NCBI RefSeq assembly: GCF_937770335.1
Contig: NZ_CALJHY010000009.1
Location: 88,176-152,175, forward strand
DNA: 64,000 bases
From: an uncultured Glaciecola sp.
Lineage (GTDB): Bacteria; Pseudomonadota; Gammaproteobacteria; Enterobacterales; Alteromonadaceae
Direction: 5' to 3'
Part shown: one piece after another, positions 31,706 to 41,848 of the stretch
Layout: each line of letters starts with the position of its first letter
Position numbering within the stretch: position 1 is the first letter of the stretch
The notes under the pieces: model-generated
Database searches by the model: none
What the model saw: only the letters and a program-made list of their open reading frames with translations
What the model was told of the DNA's origin: nothing
Made by a program: the position numbers and the translations under genes

Positions 31706-32854
31706 ATGCGTTTAAAGCACTGCCATAATTTTCATGATTTTCGTATATTGGCTAAAAAGCGCTTACCCAGTCCTATCTTCAACTATATCGATGGCGGAGC
31801 CGATGACGAGACAACTTACCGGCGCAATACGGCAGCATTTGATACTTGTGACCTAATTCCTAGTGTATTAACCGGTGTCAAAGATATTGATTTATCCGTC
31901 ACGGTTATGGGTCAAAAGCTAGCTATGCCGGTCTACTGTTCGCCTACCGCGCTGCAACGCTTGTTTCATTACAAGGGTGAACGAGCAGTTGCGGCGGCGG
32001 CAGAAAAATACGGTACTATGTTTGGGGTTAGCTCGCTTGGGACTGTTAGTATTGAGGAAATCGCACAGCAAATTAATTCTCCGCAAGTTTATCAATTCTA
32101 CTTTCACAAGGACCGCGAATTAAACTCAGTCATGATGCAGCGCGCCAAAGCGGCGGGTGTAAAAGTAATGATGCTCACCGTGGACTCTATCACTGGCGGT
32201 AATCGTGAGCGTGATCTTCGCACCGGCTTTTCCATACCATTCAAACTGACTTTGAGTGGTATGTTGCAGTTTGCTATTAAGCCTATGTGGGGTATTAATT
32301 ATCTAACGCACGAATCATTTAAATTGCCACAACTGCAAGATCATGTCGATATGAGCAAGGGGGCGACATCTATTGGTGGCTACTTTACCGATATGCTCGA
32401 CCCCTCTATGAATTGGAAAGATGTCGAAGCCATGGTGAAAGAATGGGATGGTGAATTTTGTTTGAAGGGAATTATGAGTAAAGAGGATGCAAGGCGCGCT
32501 ATTGAGATTGGTTGCACTGGCATTGTTATTTCGAATCATGGCGGCAGACAACTTGATGGATCACGCAGTTCGTTTGATCAACTTAAGGAAATCATGGACG
32601 AGGTGGGTAATGAAATTGACGTCCTATTCGACAGTGGTGTACAGCGCGGAACTCATGTACTGAAGGCGTTATCATTAGGTGCGAAAGCGGTCGGCATTGG
32701 TCGTATGTATCTTTATCCACTGGCGGCAGCGGGACAGCCTGGTGTGGAGAGAGCGTTGGGGTTAATGCATGCAGAGCTTGAGCGCGGTATGAAATTGATG
32801 GGTAAAACGGCTATTAACCAATTAAATTATAAAAACCTGAGATTTCGTGATTAA
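31706..32854 (+). CDS. FMN-dependent alpha-hydroxy-acid dehydrogenase (LldD-like)
   Basis: TIM-barrel flavoenzyme that oxidises an L-2-hydroxy acid, most likely lactate, to the keto acid. The 382 residues show FNYIDGGADDETTYRRN, PVYCSPTALQRL, the catalytic base in ISNHGGRQLDGS (His and Arg) and the FMN phosphate site FDSGVQRGTHVLKALSLGAKAVGIGR. E. coli LldD has 396 residues. No lldP or lldR neighbour is present, so the substrate is inferred; glycolate or mandelate remain possible. Confidence 0.88.
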   Translation: MRLKHCHNFHDFRILAKKRLPSPIFNYIDGGADDETTYRRNTAAFDTCDLIPSVLTGVKDIDLSVTVMGQKLAMPVYCSPTALQRLFHYKGERAVAAAAEKYGTMFGVSSLGTVSIEEIAQQINSPQVYQFYFHKDRELNSVMMQRAKAAGVKVMMLTVDSITGGNRERDLRTGFSIPFKLTLSGMLQFAIKPMWGINYLTHESFKLPQLQDHVDMSKGATSIGGYFTDMLDPSMNWKDVEAMVKEWDGEFCLKGIMSKEDARRAIEIGCTGIVISNHGGRQLDGSRSSFDQLKEIMDEVGNEIDVLFDSGVQRGTHVLKALSLGAKAVGIGRMYLYPLAAAGQPGVERALGLMHAELERGMKLMGKTAINQLNYKNLRFRD

Positions 32855-32865
32855 ACACGCAAAGA

Positions 32866-32881
32866 CTGTATAAACACACAG
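32866..32881 (+). promoter_or_regulatory. LexA (SOS) box upstream of uvrD
   Basis: CTGTATAAACACACAG fits the gammaproteobacterial LexA consensus CTGT-N8-ACAG exactly. It lies 49 bp before the uvrD ATG, with a TATACT -10 element at 32891-32896, so the box would cover the -35 region. E. coli uvrD also has an SOS box at its promoter. Confidence 0.9.
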
Positions 32882-32929
32882 GTTTATTGCTATACTTGAC
32901 CCATTCGACGCAAAATAAAAAGAATTTTA

Positions 32930-35101
32930 ATGGATGTAACTCGACTACTCGAAGATCTTAACGACAAGCAACGTGAAGCAGTAGCTGCCCCTGCGCAAGA
33001 TATGTTGATACTTGCCGGCGCTGGTAGCGGCAAAACCAGAGTATTGGTGCATCGTATTGCTTGGCTAATGGAAGTTGAGTCTGTTGCACCATACAGTATT
33101 TTAGCGGTAACTTTTACTAACAAGGCCTCACGTGAAATGCGTGGGCGCGTAGAACGCCTAATGGGTCAACCCATGAACAGTATGTGGATTGGAACGTTCC
33201 ATGGCTTAGCTCACCGTTTATTGCGTTCGCATCATGAAGAAGCTGGCTTACCTGAAAACTTCCAAATACTCGATTCAGACGATCAATACCGACTAATAAA
33301 ACGCTTATTAAAGTCGATGAACCTAGACGAAAAGCACTGGCCCGCCAAGCAAATTCAGTGGTACATCAACGGCAATAAAGACGAGGGTTTGCGTTCAAGA
33401 CACATCGAAACCCATGGCGATCACACGCAGCAAAAAATGAAAGAGATTTACACCGCGTATGAACAAACTTGCCAGCGTTCAGGCTTAATCGATTTTGCTG
33501 AATTATTGTTGAGAGCGCATGAACTATGGGCCAATAATCCGCAGGTTTTACAGCATTATCAAAAACGCTTTAGAGCCGTGCTCGTGGACGAATTCCAAGA
33601 TACTAACAACATTCAGTATGCATGGTTAAAACTACTTTCATGTGAAAATAATAATATGATGATTGTGGGTGATGACGACCAGTCGATCTATGGTTGGCGT
33701 GGCGCAAATGTACAAAATATCTCTCACTTTTTGAGAGACTACCCCACCGCTAGCACAATAAAATTAGAGCAAAACTATCGTTCAACCTCCAATATTCTTA
33801 ATGCCGCGAACGCCGTAATTGGACACAATCCTGATCGCTTAGGTAAAGAGCTGTGGACCGAAGACTCTGAGGGCGAAAAAATAGCGCTATATGCTGGGTT
33901 TAATGATTTAGACGAAGCGCGCTTCATTGTTTCACAAATTAAAACCTATCATGAGCAAGGAGCCGCACTGTCAGATTGCGCCATTTTGTATCGTAATAAT
34001 GCACAATCTCGTGTTCTGGAAGAGGCATTACTGCATGAAGGTTTAGCCTATCGCATTTACGGTGGTTTACGCTTCTTTGAACGTCAAGAAATTAAAGACG
34101 CTCTGGGTTATTTACGCTTAATTAGTCAGCCAATTGATGATGCTGCCTTTGAACGCGTGGTCAATACACCTACCCGTGGGATGGGTGATAAAACACTCTC
34201 AATCTTGCGTGTATTTGCAAGAGAAAATGATATTTCAATGTGGCAAGCGAGTAGTAAAATGCTTGCACAAAATATGTTTTCAGGCCGCGCCGCTAAAGCG
34301 CTTAAAGGGTTTGTAGAGATGATCCTACAAATGACTCAAGAAGTGAAAGACTTACCGTTAGAGAAGAAAGCTGACTATGCCATTAAACATTCTGGTTTGT
34401 ACGCCATGTATCAGGCCGAAAAGGGTGAAAAAGCCAAGGCTAGAGTAGAAAACTTAGAAGAATTAGTTACCGCTTGTAAGCAATATGAAGCACCCGAGGA
34501 AGCAGAGGAAATGAGTCCACTATCTGCATTTTTGGCACACGCATCACTCGAAGCCGGTGACGCTCAGGCAGATGCAAATCAGGACGCAGTACAAATGATG
34601 ACTATTCATTCTGCAAAAGGCCTCGAATTCCCATTTGTGACATTAGCGGGTGTTGAAGAAGGCATGTTCCCAAGTCAGATGAGTAACGACGAACCAGGAA
34701 AATTAGAAGAAGAGCGTCGTCTCTGTTATGTGGGTATGACTCGAGCCATGCAAAAATTACTCATAACTTACGCAGAAACTCGACGAATATATGGGCAAGA
34801 TAAGTATCATACTCCTTCAAGATTTATTCGTGAAATACCCGGTGACTTTATAGAAGAAGTGAGGCTGAAGACACAAATTAAACAGCCAGTGCATAATCGC
34901 TTTAGTGGCGCTTCGTCGCACGCTGCATTTCAAGACAGTGGCTTTAAACTGGGTCAGCTAGTTGAACATAAGAAGTTTGGCGAGGGCACGGTACTTAATT
35001 ATGAAGGTTCAGGTGAGCATGCAAGAGTGCACGTTAACTTCAACTCTTTCGGTACGAAAATTTTGATGTTAGCCTACGCAAAGTTGACTAAAATAGGCTA
35101 A
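32930..35101 (+). CDS. uvrD: DNA helicase II UvrD
   Basis: 3'-5' superfamily-1 helicase of nucleotide excision and mismatch repair; removes UvrC and the excised oligonucleotide. The 723 residues (E. coli 720) have Walker A GAGSGKT (30-36), TFTNKASREM, DEFQDTN, DDDQSIYGWRGA, EQNYRST, MMTIHSAKGLEFP and VGMTRA. The C-terminal KLGQLVEHKKFGEGTVLNYEG is the UvrD-type Tudor-like domain that contacts RNA polymerase. Preceded by a consensus SOS box. Confidence 0.97.
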   Translation: MDVTRLLEDLNDKQREAVAAPAQDMLILAGAGSGKTRVLVHRIAWLMEVESVAPYSILAVTFTNKASREMRGRVERLMGQPMNSMWIGTFHGLAHRLLRSHHEEAGLPENFQILDSDDQYRLIKRLLKSMNLDEKHWPAKQIQWYINGNKDEGLRSRHIETHGDHTQQKMKEIYTAYEQTCQRSGLIDFAELLLRAHELWANNPQVLQHYQKRFRAVLVDEFQDTNNIQYAWLKLLSCENNNMMIVGDDDQSIYGWRGANVQNISHFLRDYPTASTIKLEQNYRSTSNILNAANAVIGHNPDRLGKELWTEDSEGEKIALYAGFNDLDEARFIVSQIKTYHEQGAALSDCAILYRNNAQSRVLEEALLHEGLAYRIYGGLRFFERQEIKDALGYLRLISQPIDDAAFERVVNTPTRGMGDKTLSILRVFARENDISMWQASSKMLAQNMFSGRAAKALKGFVEMILQMTQEVKDLPLEKKADYAIKHSGLYAMYQAEKGEKAKARVENLEELVTACKQYEAPEEAEEMSPLSAFLAHASLEAGDAQADANQDAVQMMTIHSAKGLEFPFVTLAGVEEGMFPSQMSNDEPGKLEEERRLCYVGMTRAMQKLLITYAETRRIYGQDKYHTPSRFIREIPGDFIEEVRLKTQIKQPVHNRFSGASSHAAFQDSGFKLGQLVEHKKFGEGTVLNYEGSGEHARVHVNFNSFGTKILMLAYAKLTKIG

Positions 35102-35117
35102 CACCAACAAGCTAAAA

Positions 35118-35144
35118 CGTTGGTCTGCATATGTTATACCAACG
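35118..35144. terminator. Possible terminator between uvrD and mnmH
   Basis: CGTTGGT / ACCAACG form a 7-bp stem around a 13-nt loop in the gap between the convergent genes; on the minus strand it is followed by TTTTAG. The loop is long and the T-tract weak. Confidence 0.4.
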
Positions 35145-35146
35145 CT

Positions 35147-36259
35147 TTAGGTATTTTCCTGCAGCCATTGGATAACGCTTTCATGATCACCTCTAAATAC
35201 AACGCGCTCTTTGCGTTTCTCTAACTGATAAAGATACATGGGGTCATAGTAGTCCACCGTAATGGCGCGCAGCCAATCTCGGTGACTACTAAAGTTGTCT
35301 GTGTGTTGGCGTTGTATCGCCGCTTTCATTAAGGCCAGTATCTCATTGGTCCGTTGGCTTCCAAGGCGTTTTTTTACTCTCAATAAACTATCGATGAGGT
35401 AGTCTGAAAACGCGTCTTCACCGCTATTTTCATGCTGGCCTTGATGATGTGCGATCGTATCTGCATAACGCTCTATAACATACTCCTGCCAAAGTTTCTC
35501 GATACGCTCCTCTACCGATAAGTCGATAACAACCATATCGCTCGCGGCCATCGCCACATTGAGTACTTCAGGAAGATGGCGACCACCAATATTACGACTC
35601 TCATCTTCTAGGATTATTCGTTGGCCGGGGTGATTTTCGCGCATCTCCAGTAAAGCTAATGCGAGATTATTTTCAAAGTCACTCTGCGTAGGCTGCTCTG
35701 TAAGGGGGCGTCCGAAACTAGAGCCTTTATGATTAGCATGACCTTCGAGGTCGATGCTGGTATTCAGCGTTTTGATAATATCCGTTTTACCTGTGCCGGT
35801 CATACCCGACAAGAGAGAAAAGTTTTCAGTCTGGCAAGACTCGTCTAAATAGCTCAATAAAAAAGTGCGCAGAGACTTGTAGCCTCCCTCTATGCGCGGA
35901 CAGTTAATACCACTATCTACTAGCCACTGCTGGCTGAGTTGAGAGCGCAAACCGCCGCGAGCACAATACAAAAGTGCGTTTGGATGTCGCTCTAAAAACT
36001 GCTGCCAAGCTCTTACTCTGCCCTTTTTATTATCGCCGTTGACCAGTCGGTGGCCTAAATCAATCGCCGCTTGCTGGCCTTTTTCTTTGTAGCAAATACC
36101 AATCAAATGACGCTCTTCATCGTTTATGAAGGGCAAGTTGACAGCTGAAGGTAACGCGCCTTTTGCAAATTCAACCGGTGCACGCACATCAATCATGGGC
36201 GTTCGTTGCGACAACAACTTTCTATAATCTTTGCTTACTATTACATCAGTATGCTTCAA
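35147..36259 (-). CDS. mnmH: tRNA 2-selenouridine synthase MnmH (SelU)
   Basis: Replaces sulfur by selenium in 2-thiouridine at the wobble position of certain tRNAs, by way of a geranylated intermediate. The 370 residues hold an N-terminal rhodanese domain with active Cys99 ([11 protein letters not shown]) and a P-loop domain ([10 protein letters not shown] at about 146). DESRNIG and the family's C-terminal [14 protein letters not shown] are present. It overlaps selD by 4 bp, so the enzyme and its selenophosphate donor are co-translated. Confidence 0.95.
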   Translation of the reverse strand: MKHTDVIVSKDYRKLLSQRTPMIDVRAPVEFAKGALPSAVNLPFINDEERHLIGICYKEKGQQAAIDLGHRLVNGDNKKGRVRAWQQFLERHPNALLYCARGGLRSQLSQQWLVDSGINCPRIEGGYKSLRTFLLSYLDESCQTENFSLLSGMTGTGKTDIIKTLNTSIDLEGHANHKGSSFGRPLTEQPTQSDFENNLALALLEMRENHPGQRIILEDESRNIGGRHLPEVLNVAMAASDMVVIDLSVEERIEKLWQEYVIERYADTIAHHQGQHENSGEDAFSDYLIDSLLRVKKRLGSQRTNEILALMKAAIQRQHTDNFSSHRDWLRAITVDYYDPMYLYQLEKRKERVVFRGDHESVIQWLQENT

Positions 36260-37302
36260 CTTATCACCTCAATCGAGTATTGATCCCCAAGCGCAGTTTC
36301 AAGATATCCAATCACTTGATAATAACAACCTGCCGCACTGAGTATAGACTTGGCTTCCTCAACTGACTCGCCAGCTACCGACACCAATAGACCCCCGCTA
36401 GTTTGTGGGTCACAAAGGAGCGCTTCTTGTCGCGGGTCCGTGCCCGAGACATGCTGACTGATACTATCCCAGTTACGCTGACTGCCACCAGAAACACATC
36501 CCTCATCAATATAGTAATGCACAGACTCATCTAACAGCGGCACGGCCTTACTATCAATAGTCGCCTTAAGATTGCTGCCTTGGCATATTTCAAGCAAATG
36601 TCCAAGTAAGCCAAAACCAGTAACATCTGTCATTGAGTTCACTCCGCTGAGGCTGCCCAGTTGAACTCCAACTGTATTCAAGCGCATCATACTCTCGACT
36701 GCCAAACGACTATGCTCAGGTTTTAGCTTACTTTGTTTTTCTGCCGTGGTCAGAATACCTACTCCTAGCGGCTTAGTTAAAAATAACTGGTCACCGGACT
36801 TCGCAGAACAGTTTTTCTTTAAATTTGTTAGTGCCACTCTCCCCGTCACCGCAAGACCAAAGATGGGCTCAGGTGAGTCAATTGAATGACCGCCGGCCAA
36901 TTGAATGCCAGCTTCTCTGCAAGTGTGTCTCCCACCATCAATAACTTGCTGCGCGATCTCTGGACCAAGTGTCTTTGTGGGCCAACCCAGTATGGCAATC
37001 GCCATCAATGGCGTTCCACCCATCGCATACACATCGCTAATCGCGTTAGTCGCGGCAACCCGACCAAATTCGAAGGGATCATCCACAATTGGCATAAAGA
37101 AGTCGGTAGTGCTAATAATGCCACTACCATCGCCAAGGTCATATACTGCAGCATCATCTTTGGTAGTGTTGCCCACCAGTAGGTTAGGATCAGGTTGAGG
37201 CACAAAATCAGTTTTAAGAAACTGTTCTAGTAGGTTCGGAGCAATTTTACAGCCACAGCCAGCACCGTGACTAAATTGAGTTAAGCGTATTTTAGATGTC
37301 AT
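36256..37302 (-). CDS. selD: Selenide, water dikinase (selenophosphate synthase)
   Basis: Makes selenophosphate from selenide and ATP. The 348 residues (E. coli 347) begin with [16 protein letters not shown], where Cys16 takes the place of the catalytic Cys/Sec; no in-frame UGA is used. [17 protein letters not shown] and the AIR-synthase-like [13 protein letters not shown] are intact. selA, selB and a selC tRNA are absent from the window, so the visible use of selenium is tRNA modification by MnmH. Confidence 0.97.
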   Translation of the reverse strand: MTSKIRLTQFSHGAGCGCKIAPNLLEQFLKTDFVPQPDPNLLVGNTTKDDAAVYDLGDGSGIISTTDFFMPIVDDPFEFGRVAATNAISDVYAMGGTPLMAIAILGWPTKTLGPEIAQQVIDGGRHTCREAGIQLAGGHSIDSPEPIFGLAVTGRVALTNLKKNCSAKSGDQLFLTKPLGVGILTTAEKQSKLKPEHSRLAVESMMRLNTVGVQLGSLSGVNSMTDVTGFGLLGHLLEICQGSNLKATIDSKAVPLLDESVHYYIDEGCVSGGSQRNWDSISQHVSGTDPRQEALLCDPQTSGGLLVSVAGESVEEAKSILSAAGCYYQVIGYLETALGDQYSIEVIS

Positions 37303-37469
37303 GAACTACTGTTGTTAATCGATGATGCTACAGAGTACGTTGTTTGCCCTTTTAAAGCTTGAATTTTGACTATAATATTCACCCTTCACCTCGCTTTGTA
37401 GTATTTAATCCGAGGGAAAGCGGAGCAACTGTGCACCAACAGTTACCCGGTTTCTTGATATTAGAGCTA

Positions 37470-39920
37470 TTAGTTACCAACTTGGCTAAGCGCATTGCGC
37501 GCATCTTCGAAACGCTGATATAACCTTGGCATGGGTCGTTCACCATAGCCTTTCTTCGCTTTCTTTTCGGCAGCGTCTATGCCACGCAATAAATCGACTA
37601 CCGCAGCCTTGTATGCATTTTCCTCAGTGCTGCCAATTTCAGCGATCCAAATTGGCGATGAATGTGCGAATGGTCGCGCATGCATACTTGGCCAGCTATC
37701 CATGCGTTGTTCATCAGAATATGCTCTCGCGGCAACCCAACCGCCTTCGGGTAAATCCACCATGCCGTTATAGGATTTCGTCTCACCAGCTTTTATACCA
37801 GCAAATGCTTGCACCACCATACCATTAACGATAATTTCAACTTTATCAATACCTACTGCACTGGCAAGTACTAACGTATAGTTTTGTTTTCCACCACGGG
37901 TGATATCGCCCGGCTGTGCGCCGTTATCCATAGAAAACACAAGCGCTGGGCCCGTTGTCAAAAAACTACGACCGGCTATTGCGCCTTCAATCACTGGGTC
38001 TGTAACACCAGCTTCATTTATTGGTCGAATGTAGGCGCGCCCTGTTCCCACCGCGGGCGTGCGATGAAAATCAACCCAGCTATCGGTGCCAGACATCGCT
38101 GCCACCGGCTGTCCGATATTTAATAAGCGATACCAGAGTTCAGCGGTACCCAGCGAACTGGTCCAAGCACATACCAACTCTAGTCCCATATGAGGCTCCA
38201 GTATGCCGTCACTAAGTAACTCTAGCGGAATACTGCTAATCGCAGCTTCACTGAACGGATTGCCGTCGTCAGAAACTGGGTGCACGTAGGTGGCAAAAGC
38301 CCCAACCTGATTAGCGTAAGTAAATACATCAGCATTGCTTAGATTTGGGTCACCTAAGGTTGGATTGTTAGGACCAAAAAACCAAGGATTGAAAGGTTCT
38401 GTGACATTTGACAAACCAATATGGCCATGAAAATGCGACCGCACCTCTTGCCCCTGTGCTATGAGATGATCGCCTTGCTCTGTGCGTTTTCCGATAATAT
38501 CTTTATCTATTTTCCGCTCCCAGCGATTCCATGACATTGGCGAGAGGTAATTCAAGTCTTCACCTTTCATTAATAGCAATGCGTCCTTATGGCTAGCTCG
38601 GTGATGGCCATCGCCATTTAAATGCACATGAAAGTCAGCCGATACATAGCCTGCGGTTGCGCTATCCCACAACGGCGCAATTGCTATCTCTACACTTTTT
38701 GAGACTGCTTTTTTGACCTTAGCTTCAACCGATATCAACTTAGTCATCGGCCCTCGAACAGCTTCTATTTGGTACTTACCGGTAGGTAGCGTAAATGTCT
38801 CGCTGCCATCAATATAAAAATATGTACGACCTGTTTGCGGATCATCAAAAGTTGCGCTGTTAGGTGCTGCAACAGGATGGCCATCGGCTGATGTAATAGA
38901 CACTCTGGCCACGCTAGCTTGCTGCTGTGCATCGACAACAGATACAACAAGAGTGCCGGTCGATTCGCCATAGTTCCATTCTTTAATTAGCACTGCTGAG
39001 GCGTTACCACCATAGGTGGGAATCTGCATGAGTCGGAACTGCCGGTTATCAGTCAGCTCTACAAAATAAATTTGCTTACCATCGGCGCTAAATGCTGGTG
39101 TTAATGCAAAACTTGCACCGTCGGTCAGCCTATGTGATACCCGTGTATCAGCTAAATCCATCGTAAATAAGTGATAATCATTATCTATGGGAGCACTGTA
39201 AACTAACAAGTTTTGGCTAGGATGCACGTCACTGGTTAGATGATAGGTTAGTGTTTGAGCCTGCACAATTTGGTCTGTACCGGCGGTAAAATCGCGCTGC
39301 CTCAGTACGCGATGCTCATCATTTCCATGTAAATAGATAATCGCATTTTGATTGGCTACACGTCGCACATTACGCTCTACTTGTCGCAACGAGGTAATTT
39401 GCTGCTGTGAACCGCTGGCAATGTCTCGTTGGTAAAGATCTAAAGAACCGGAAGCACCGCTGCTATAAAATAAGGTGCGGCCATCAGACGAAAACTCAGG
39501 ATCAAGTTCAATCGCGTCGGTATTGATTGAGGTCTCTTTACCACTTTTGAGCTCTTTAATAATGATTGCAGTGTCGTTGCTAAAGTCGCGCACAAAAGCG
39601 AGAAGGGTCCCATCTGGAGACCAACGAGGCCGTGAATCTAACGCACTTGAATTAGTTAATCGAGTAGCAACACCACTATGCATGTCTAATAGCCAAATCC
39701 AGCCCTTGGAGGCTATTGCAATCTGCTTACCATCGGGTGAAGGAGCTGGATCTGTAACGCCATGAGCTAGAATCGGCAATTCATGCTGCTCTAAGTATGT
39801 ATGGTGACCAAAATCATCAAGCTTAGAATAATGATTAGTCCATTGCGCAAGCGTATTTGTTGATAGCAATAGCACTGACAAAAGTGATAACACCATTATC
39901 ACATTTTTTGCATTTATCAT
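37470..39920 (-). CDS. Secreted CehA/McbA-type metallohydrolase with WD40-like propeller
   Basis: Exported protein of about 816 residues. Signal peptide MINAKNVIMVLSLLSVLLLS... ending TLAQ; a TolB/PD40-like beta-propeller with repeated SPDGKQIAIAS / SPDGTLLAFVRD / SSDGRTLFYSS blades in the first half; a C-terminal PHP-like metal-dependent hydrolase with DFHVHLNGDGHH, YVHPVSDDGNPF and MSGTDSWVDFHR. The frame is open to 39974, but the ATG at 39920 follows AAAGGA and gives a clean signal peptide. Substrate unknown; the CehA/McbA subfamily includes carbaryl hydrolases, which does not define the role here. Confidence 0.82.
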   Translation of the reverse strand: MINAKNVIMVLSLLSVLLLSTNTLAQWTNHYSKLDDFGHHTYLEQHELPILAHGVTDPAPSPDGKQIAIASKGWIWLLDMHSGVATRLTNSSALDSRPRWSPDGTLLAFVRDFSNDTAIIIKELKSGKETSINTDAIELDPEFSSDGRTLFYSSGASGSLDLYQRDIASGSQQQITSLRQVERNVRRVANQNAIIYLHGNDEHRVLRQRDFTAGTDQIVQAQTLTYHLTSDVHPSQNLLVYSAPIDNDYHLFTMDLADTRVSHRLTDGASFALTPAFSADGKQIYFVELTDNRQFRLMQIPTYGGNASAVLIKEWNYGESTGTLVVSVVDAQQQASVARVSITSADGHPVAAPNSATFDDPQTGRTYFYIDGSETFTLPTGKYQIEAVRGPMTKLISVEAKVKKAVSKSVEIAIAPLWDSATAGYVSADFHVHLNGDGHHRASHKDALLLMKGEDLNYLSPMSWNRWERKIDKDIIGKRTEQGDHLIAQGQEVRSHFHGHIGLSNVTEPFNPWFFGPNNPTLGDPNLSNADVFTYANQVGAFATYVHPVSDDGNPFSEAAISSIPLELLSDGILEPHMGLELVCAWTSSLGTAELWYRLLNIGQPVAAMSGTDSWVDFHRTPAVGTGRAYIRPINEAGVTDPVIEGAIAGRSFLTTGPALVFSMDNGAQPGDITRGGKQNYTLVLASAVGIDKVEIIVNGMVVQAFAGIKAGETKSYNGMVDLPEGGWVAARAYSDEQRMDSWPSMHARPFAHSSPIWIAEIGSTEENAYKAAVVDLLRGIDAAEKKAKKGYGERPMPRLYQRFEDARNALSQVGN

Positions 39921-40023
39921 GTAACATATTTCCTTTAGATTTGACATAAGATCGGCCTCTGTCAATACATTCAAGCGGTTGCAGACCGATGCACCAACCG
40001 CCGTGCTTAACTTACTTCAATTA

Positions 40024-40206
40024 CTATTCATCATCACTTTTAAATAAGCAATGTTTCGCATAATCAGTCGCTTCATTAGTCGACCAATCGCCTTTTGCTT
40101 TTTCGTCTAAAGCGGCACACCACTCTTTGCTGCCAACTTCTGGTGCACAACCACTTAACAATACGAATAAACTCGCAACTGCAAAAACTTTTAATTGTTT
40201 ATTCAT
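40024..40206 (-). CDS. DUF3012 small lipoprotein
   Basis: A 60-residue lipoprotein. Signal KVFAVASLFVLLSGC with the lipobox Cys at 20, followed by APEVGSKEWC, KGDWSTNEATDYAKHC, which is the DUF3012 pattern with two further cysteines. Function unknown. It stands alone between the hydrolase and oxidoreductase genes. Confidence 0.88.
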   Translation of the reverse strand: MNKQLKVFAVASLFVLLSGCAPEVGSKEWCAALDEKAKGDWSTNEATDYAKHCLFKSDDE

Positions 40207-40366
40207 TACTAACGCCTTTTATAAATTTAAAAAAACACACGTAAAACATAGCTAACTTCTGGCTAATGTCCTACATTTTCGACCTAGCAAAACTAAAAAG
40301 TGAACAAATAAAAGTCAGCGATGCGCCGAAGCCTGGCATGTCATCAATTATTTCTTTGCTTGGTAT

Positions 40367-41365
40367 TTAAAGCTTAACGATTAATTTGCCATTATTACCG
40401 CCAGTCAGTAGCAAATTTAAACCATTAATTGCTGACTCTAAACCATCCAATGTATGTGCACGGTGCTTAATTTTACCTTGCATCACATAAGGTGTCAGTT
40501 TGGCAATCAACTCTGGTATTTCTGCGTAATGATCAGGCATTGTGAAACCTTGTATCATCAAACGCTTCTTGATAATCGGGATCCAATTCGGTCCAGCACT
40601 TGGGGTGTCGCTAGCATAATCCGCGATCATTCCGCAAACGGCGATGCGACCATGGGCATTCATCGCTTCAAAAATGTGGTTTTGGATCGCTCCCCCGGTA
40701 TTTTCAAAATAAATATCAACCCCATTTGGGGCAAGCTCAGCAAGCTTTGCAGCAATATTATCGGTCTTATAATTAATTGCGCCATCAAATCCCAACTCAT
40801 CCACAATCCAGTGACACTTCTCGTCGTTTCCAGCGACGCCTATAACAGTTAACCCATCGGCTTTTGCTAATTGACCAACAATTGAGCCTACAGAACCAGC
40901 TGCGCCACTTACCACAATGGTTTCTCCTGCTTTAGGTTTGGCTACACCATACAATCCCTGCATTGCGGTTACGCCCGGCAGAGCAAACACCGACAACACC
41001 ATCAGTGGATCCAAACCTTCCTGTACTTTATTTAAGCCTGGGCCTGAACTTAAAAAATATTCTGTCCAACCCATTAAACCCATAACGCGCTCACCCACAT
41101 AAAAATCAGGGTGGTTGCTTTCGACAATCTCGCCTAAACCGGAGGAACGCATAACGTCTCCCAGAGCAACAGGAGGAATATAACTTTTAGTGTCGGAACT
41201 CATCCAGCCGATCATGGCAGGATCTAATGACATATGAGTTTGTTTTACTAGAAATTGACCTGCACCAACTTTCGGCATGTCTTTTTTAACTACTTCAAAC
41301 GTATCTGCCCGAATGGGTCCAGGAGCTGGGCGCTGGGCGAGATTAATTGTGGTATAGGTACTCAT
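40367..41365 (-). CDS. CurA-like NADP-dependent oxidoreductase (zinc-free MDR)
   Basis: Medium-chain reductase of 332 residues, near the CurA/leukotriene-B4 12-hydroxydehydrogenase group that reduces the double bond of enones. Features: LAQRPAPGPIRADTFE at the start, LDPAMIGWMSS, NADP-binding VSGAAGSVGSIVGQLAK (about 150-166), YFENTGG and IPIIKKRLMIQGF. No catalytic zinc ligands. GGAG nine bases before the ATG. Single gene; substrate unknown. Confidence 0.9.
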   Translation of the reverse strand: MSTYTTINLAQRPAPGPIRADTFEVVKKDMPKVGAGQFLVKQTHMSLDPAMIGWMSSDTKSYIPPVALGDVMRSSGLGEIVESNHPDFYVGERVMGLMGWTEYFLSSGPGLNKVQEGLDPLMVLSVFALPGVTAMQGLYGVAKPKAGETIVVSGAAGSVGSIVGQLAKADGLTVIGVAGNDEKCHWIVDELGFDGAINYKTDNIAAKLAELAPNGVDIYFENTGGAIQNHIFEAMNAHGRIAVCGMIADYASDTPSAGPNWIPIIKKRLMIQGFTMPDHYAEIPELIAKLTPYVMQGKIKHRAHTLDGLESAINGLNLLLTGGNNGKLIVKL

Positions 41366-41848
41366 TGTAGACTCTCCATTGGTATTGTAGTTATCAAAAT
41401 TTTATTATCGATTAGGCACATATATTCATTTTTGGTCTCAAAAATTACGTGCTTCTATTATTACTATATAAAGTGTCAACATTATATAGTTTTACAGAAA
41501 CAGCTGGGGTATTTCTTGTCGCCGTTGATTCTCTTGCTCGCAAAAAGCATGAAAGTGGAGCACTTCTGATATTTAAGGATTTATTTAGTGATTAGGTATT
41601 TATGAAGATGCGTATATTGAACATCACTATCGATTAGTGGCTGCCATTATAGCCAAAACTAGCGTAGTTATTATTTCCCTCATGACCCAGCGCAATATAA
41701 ACCAGTATGAATGCACGCCAAATAACCATATTATTTGGCGTGCTGATTATCTATGCTTTGTTAGAGTGATAACATGCGTTACCATAAAAATAGATCGTAT
41801 TTAGATTAAATGTTGTGCGATGACTATCTTTAACCAGAGATCTTAATT
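41366..41848. other. Gene-free stretch with a perfect 13-bp inverted repeat
   Basis: About 480 bp without an intact gene. A perfect inverted repeat, GCACGCCAAATAA at 41713-41725 and its complement at 41731-41743 with loop CCATA, lies 106 bp beyond the 3' end of the kinase remnant and could be its old terminator, though no T-run follows. A plus-strand stretch at about 41500-41800 reads protein-like across one frameshift, but I recognise no family. Confidence 0.5.

Noticed and set aside
37303..37469. Inverted repeat AACTG...CAGTT and a TATAAT upstream of selD, considered as an SOS site or small RNA
   Set aside because: Spacing between CTGT and ACAG is 6, not 8, and no T-run or folded structure of note follows.
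41500..41800. Protein-like plus-strand reading (TAGVFLVAVDSLARKKHESGALL... then EDAYIEHHYRLVAAIIAK) across a frameshift
   Set aside because: Could be a second decayed gene, but I cannot assign any family, so it is not called.
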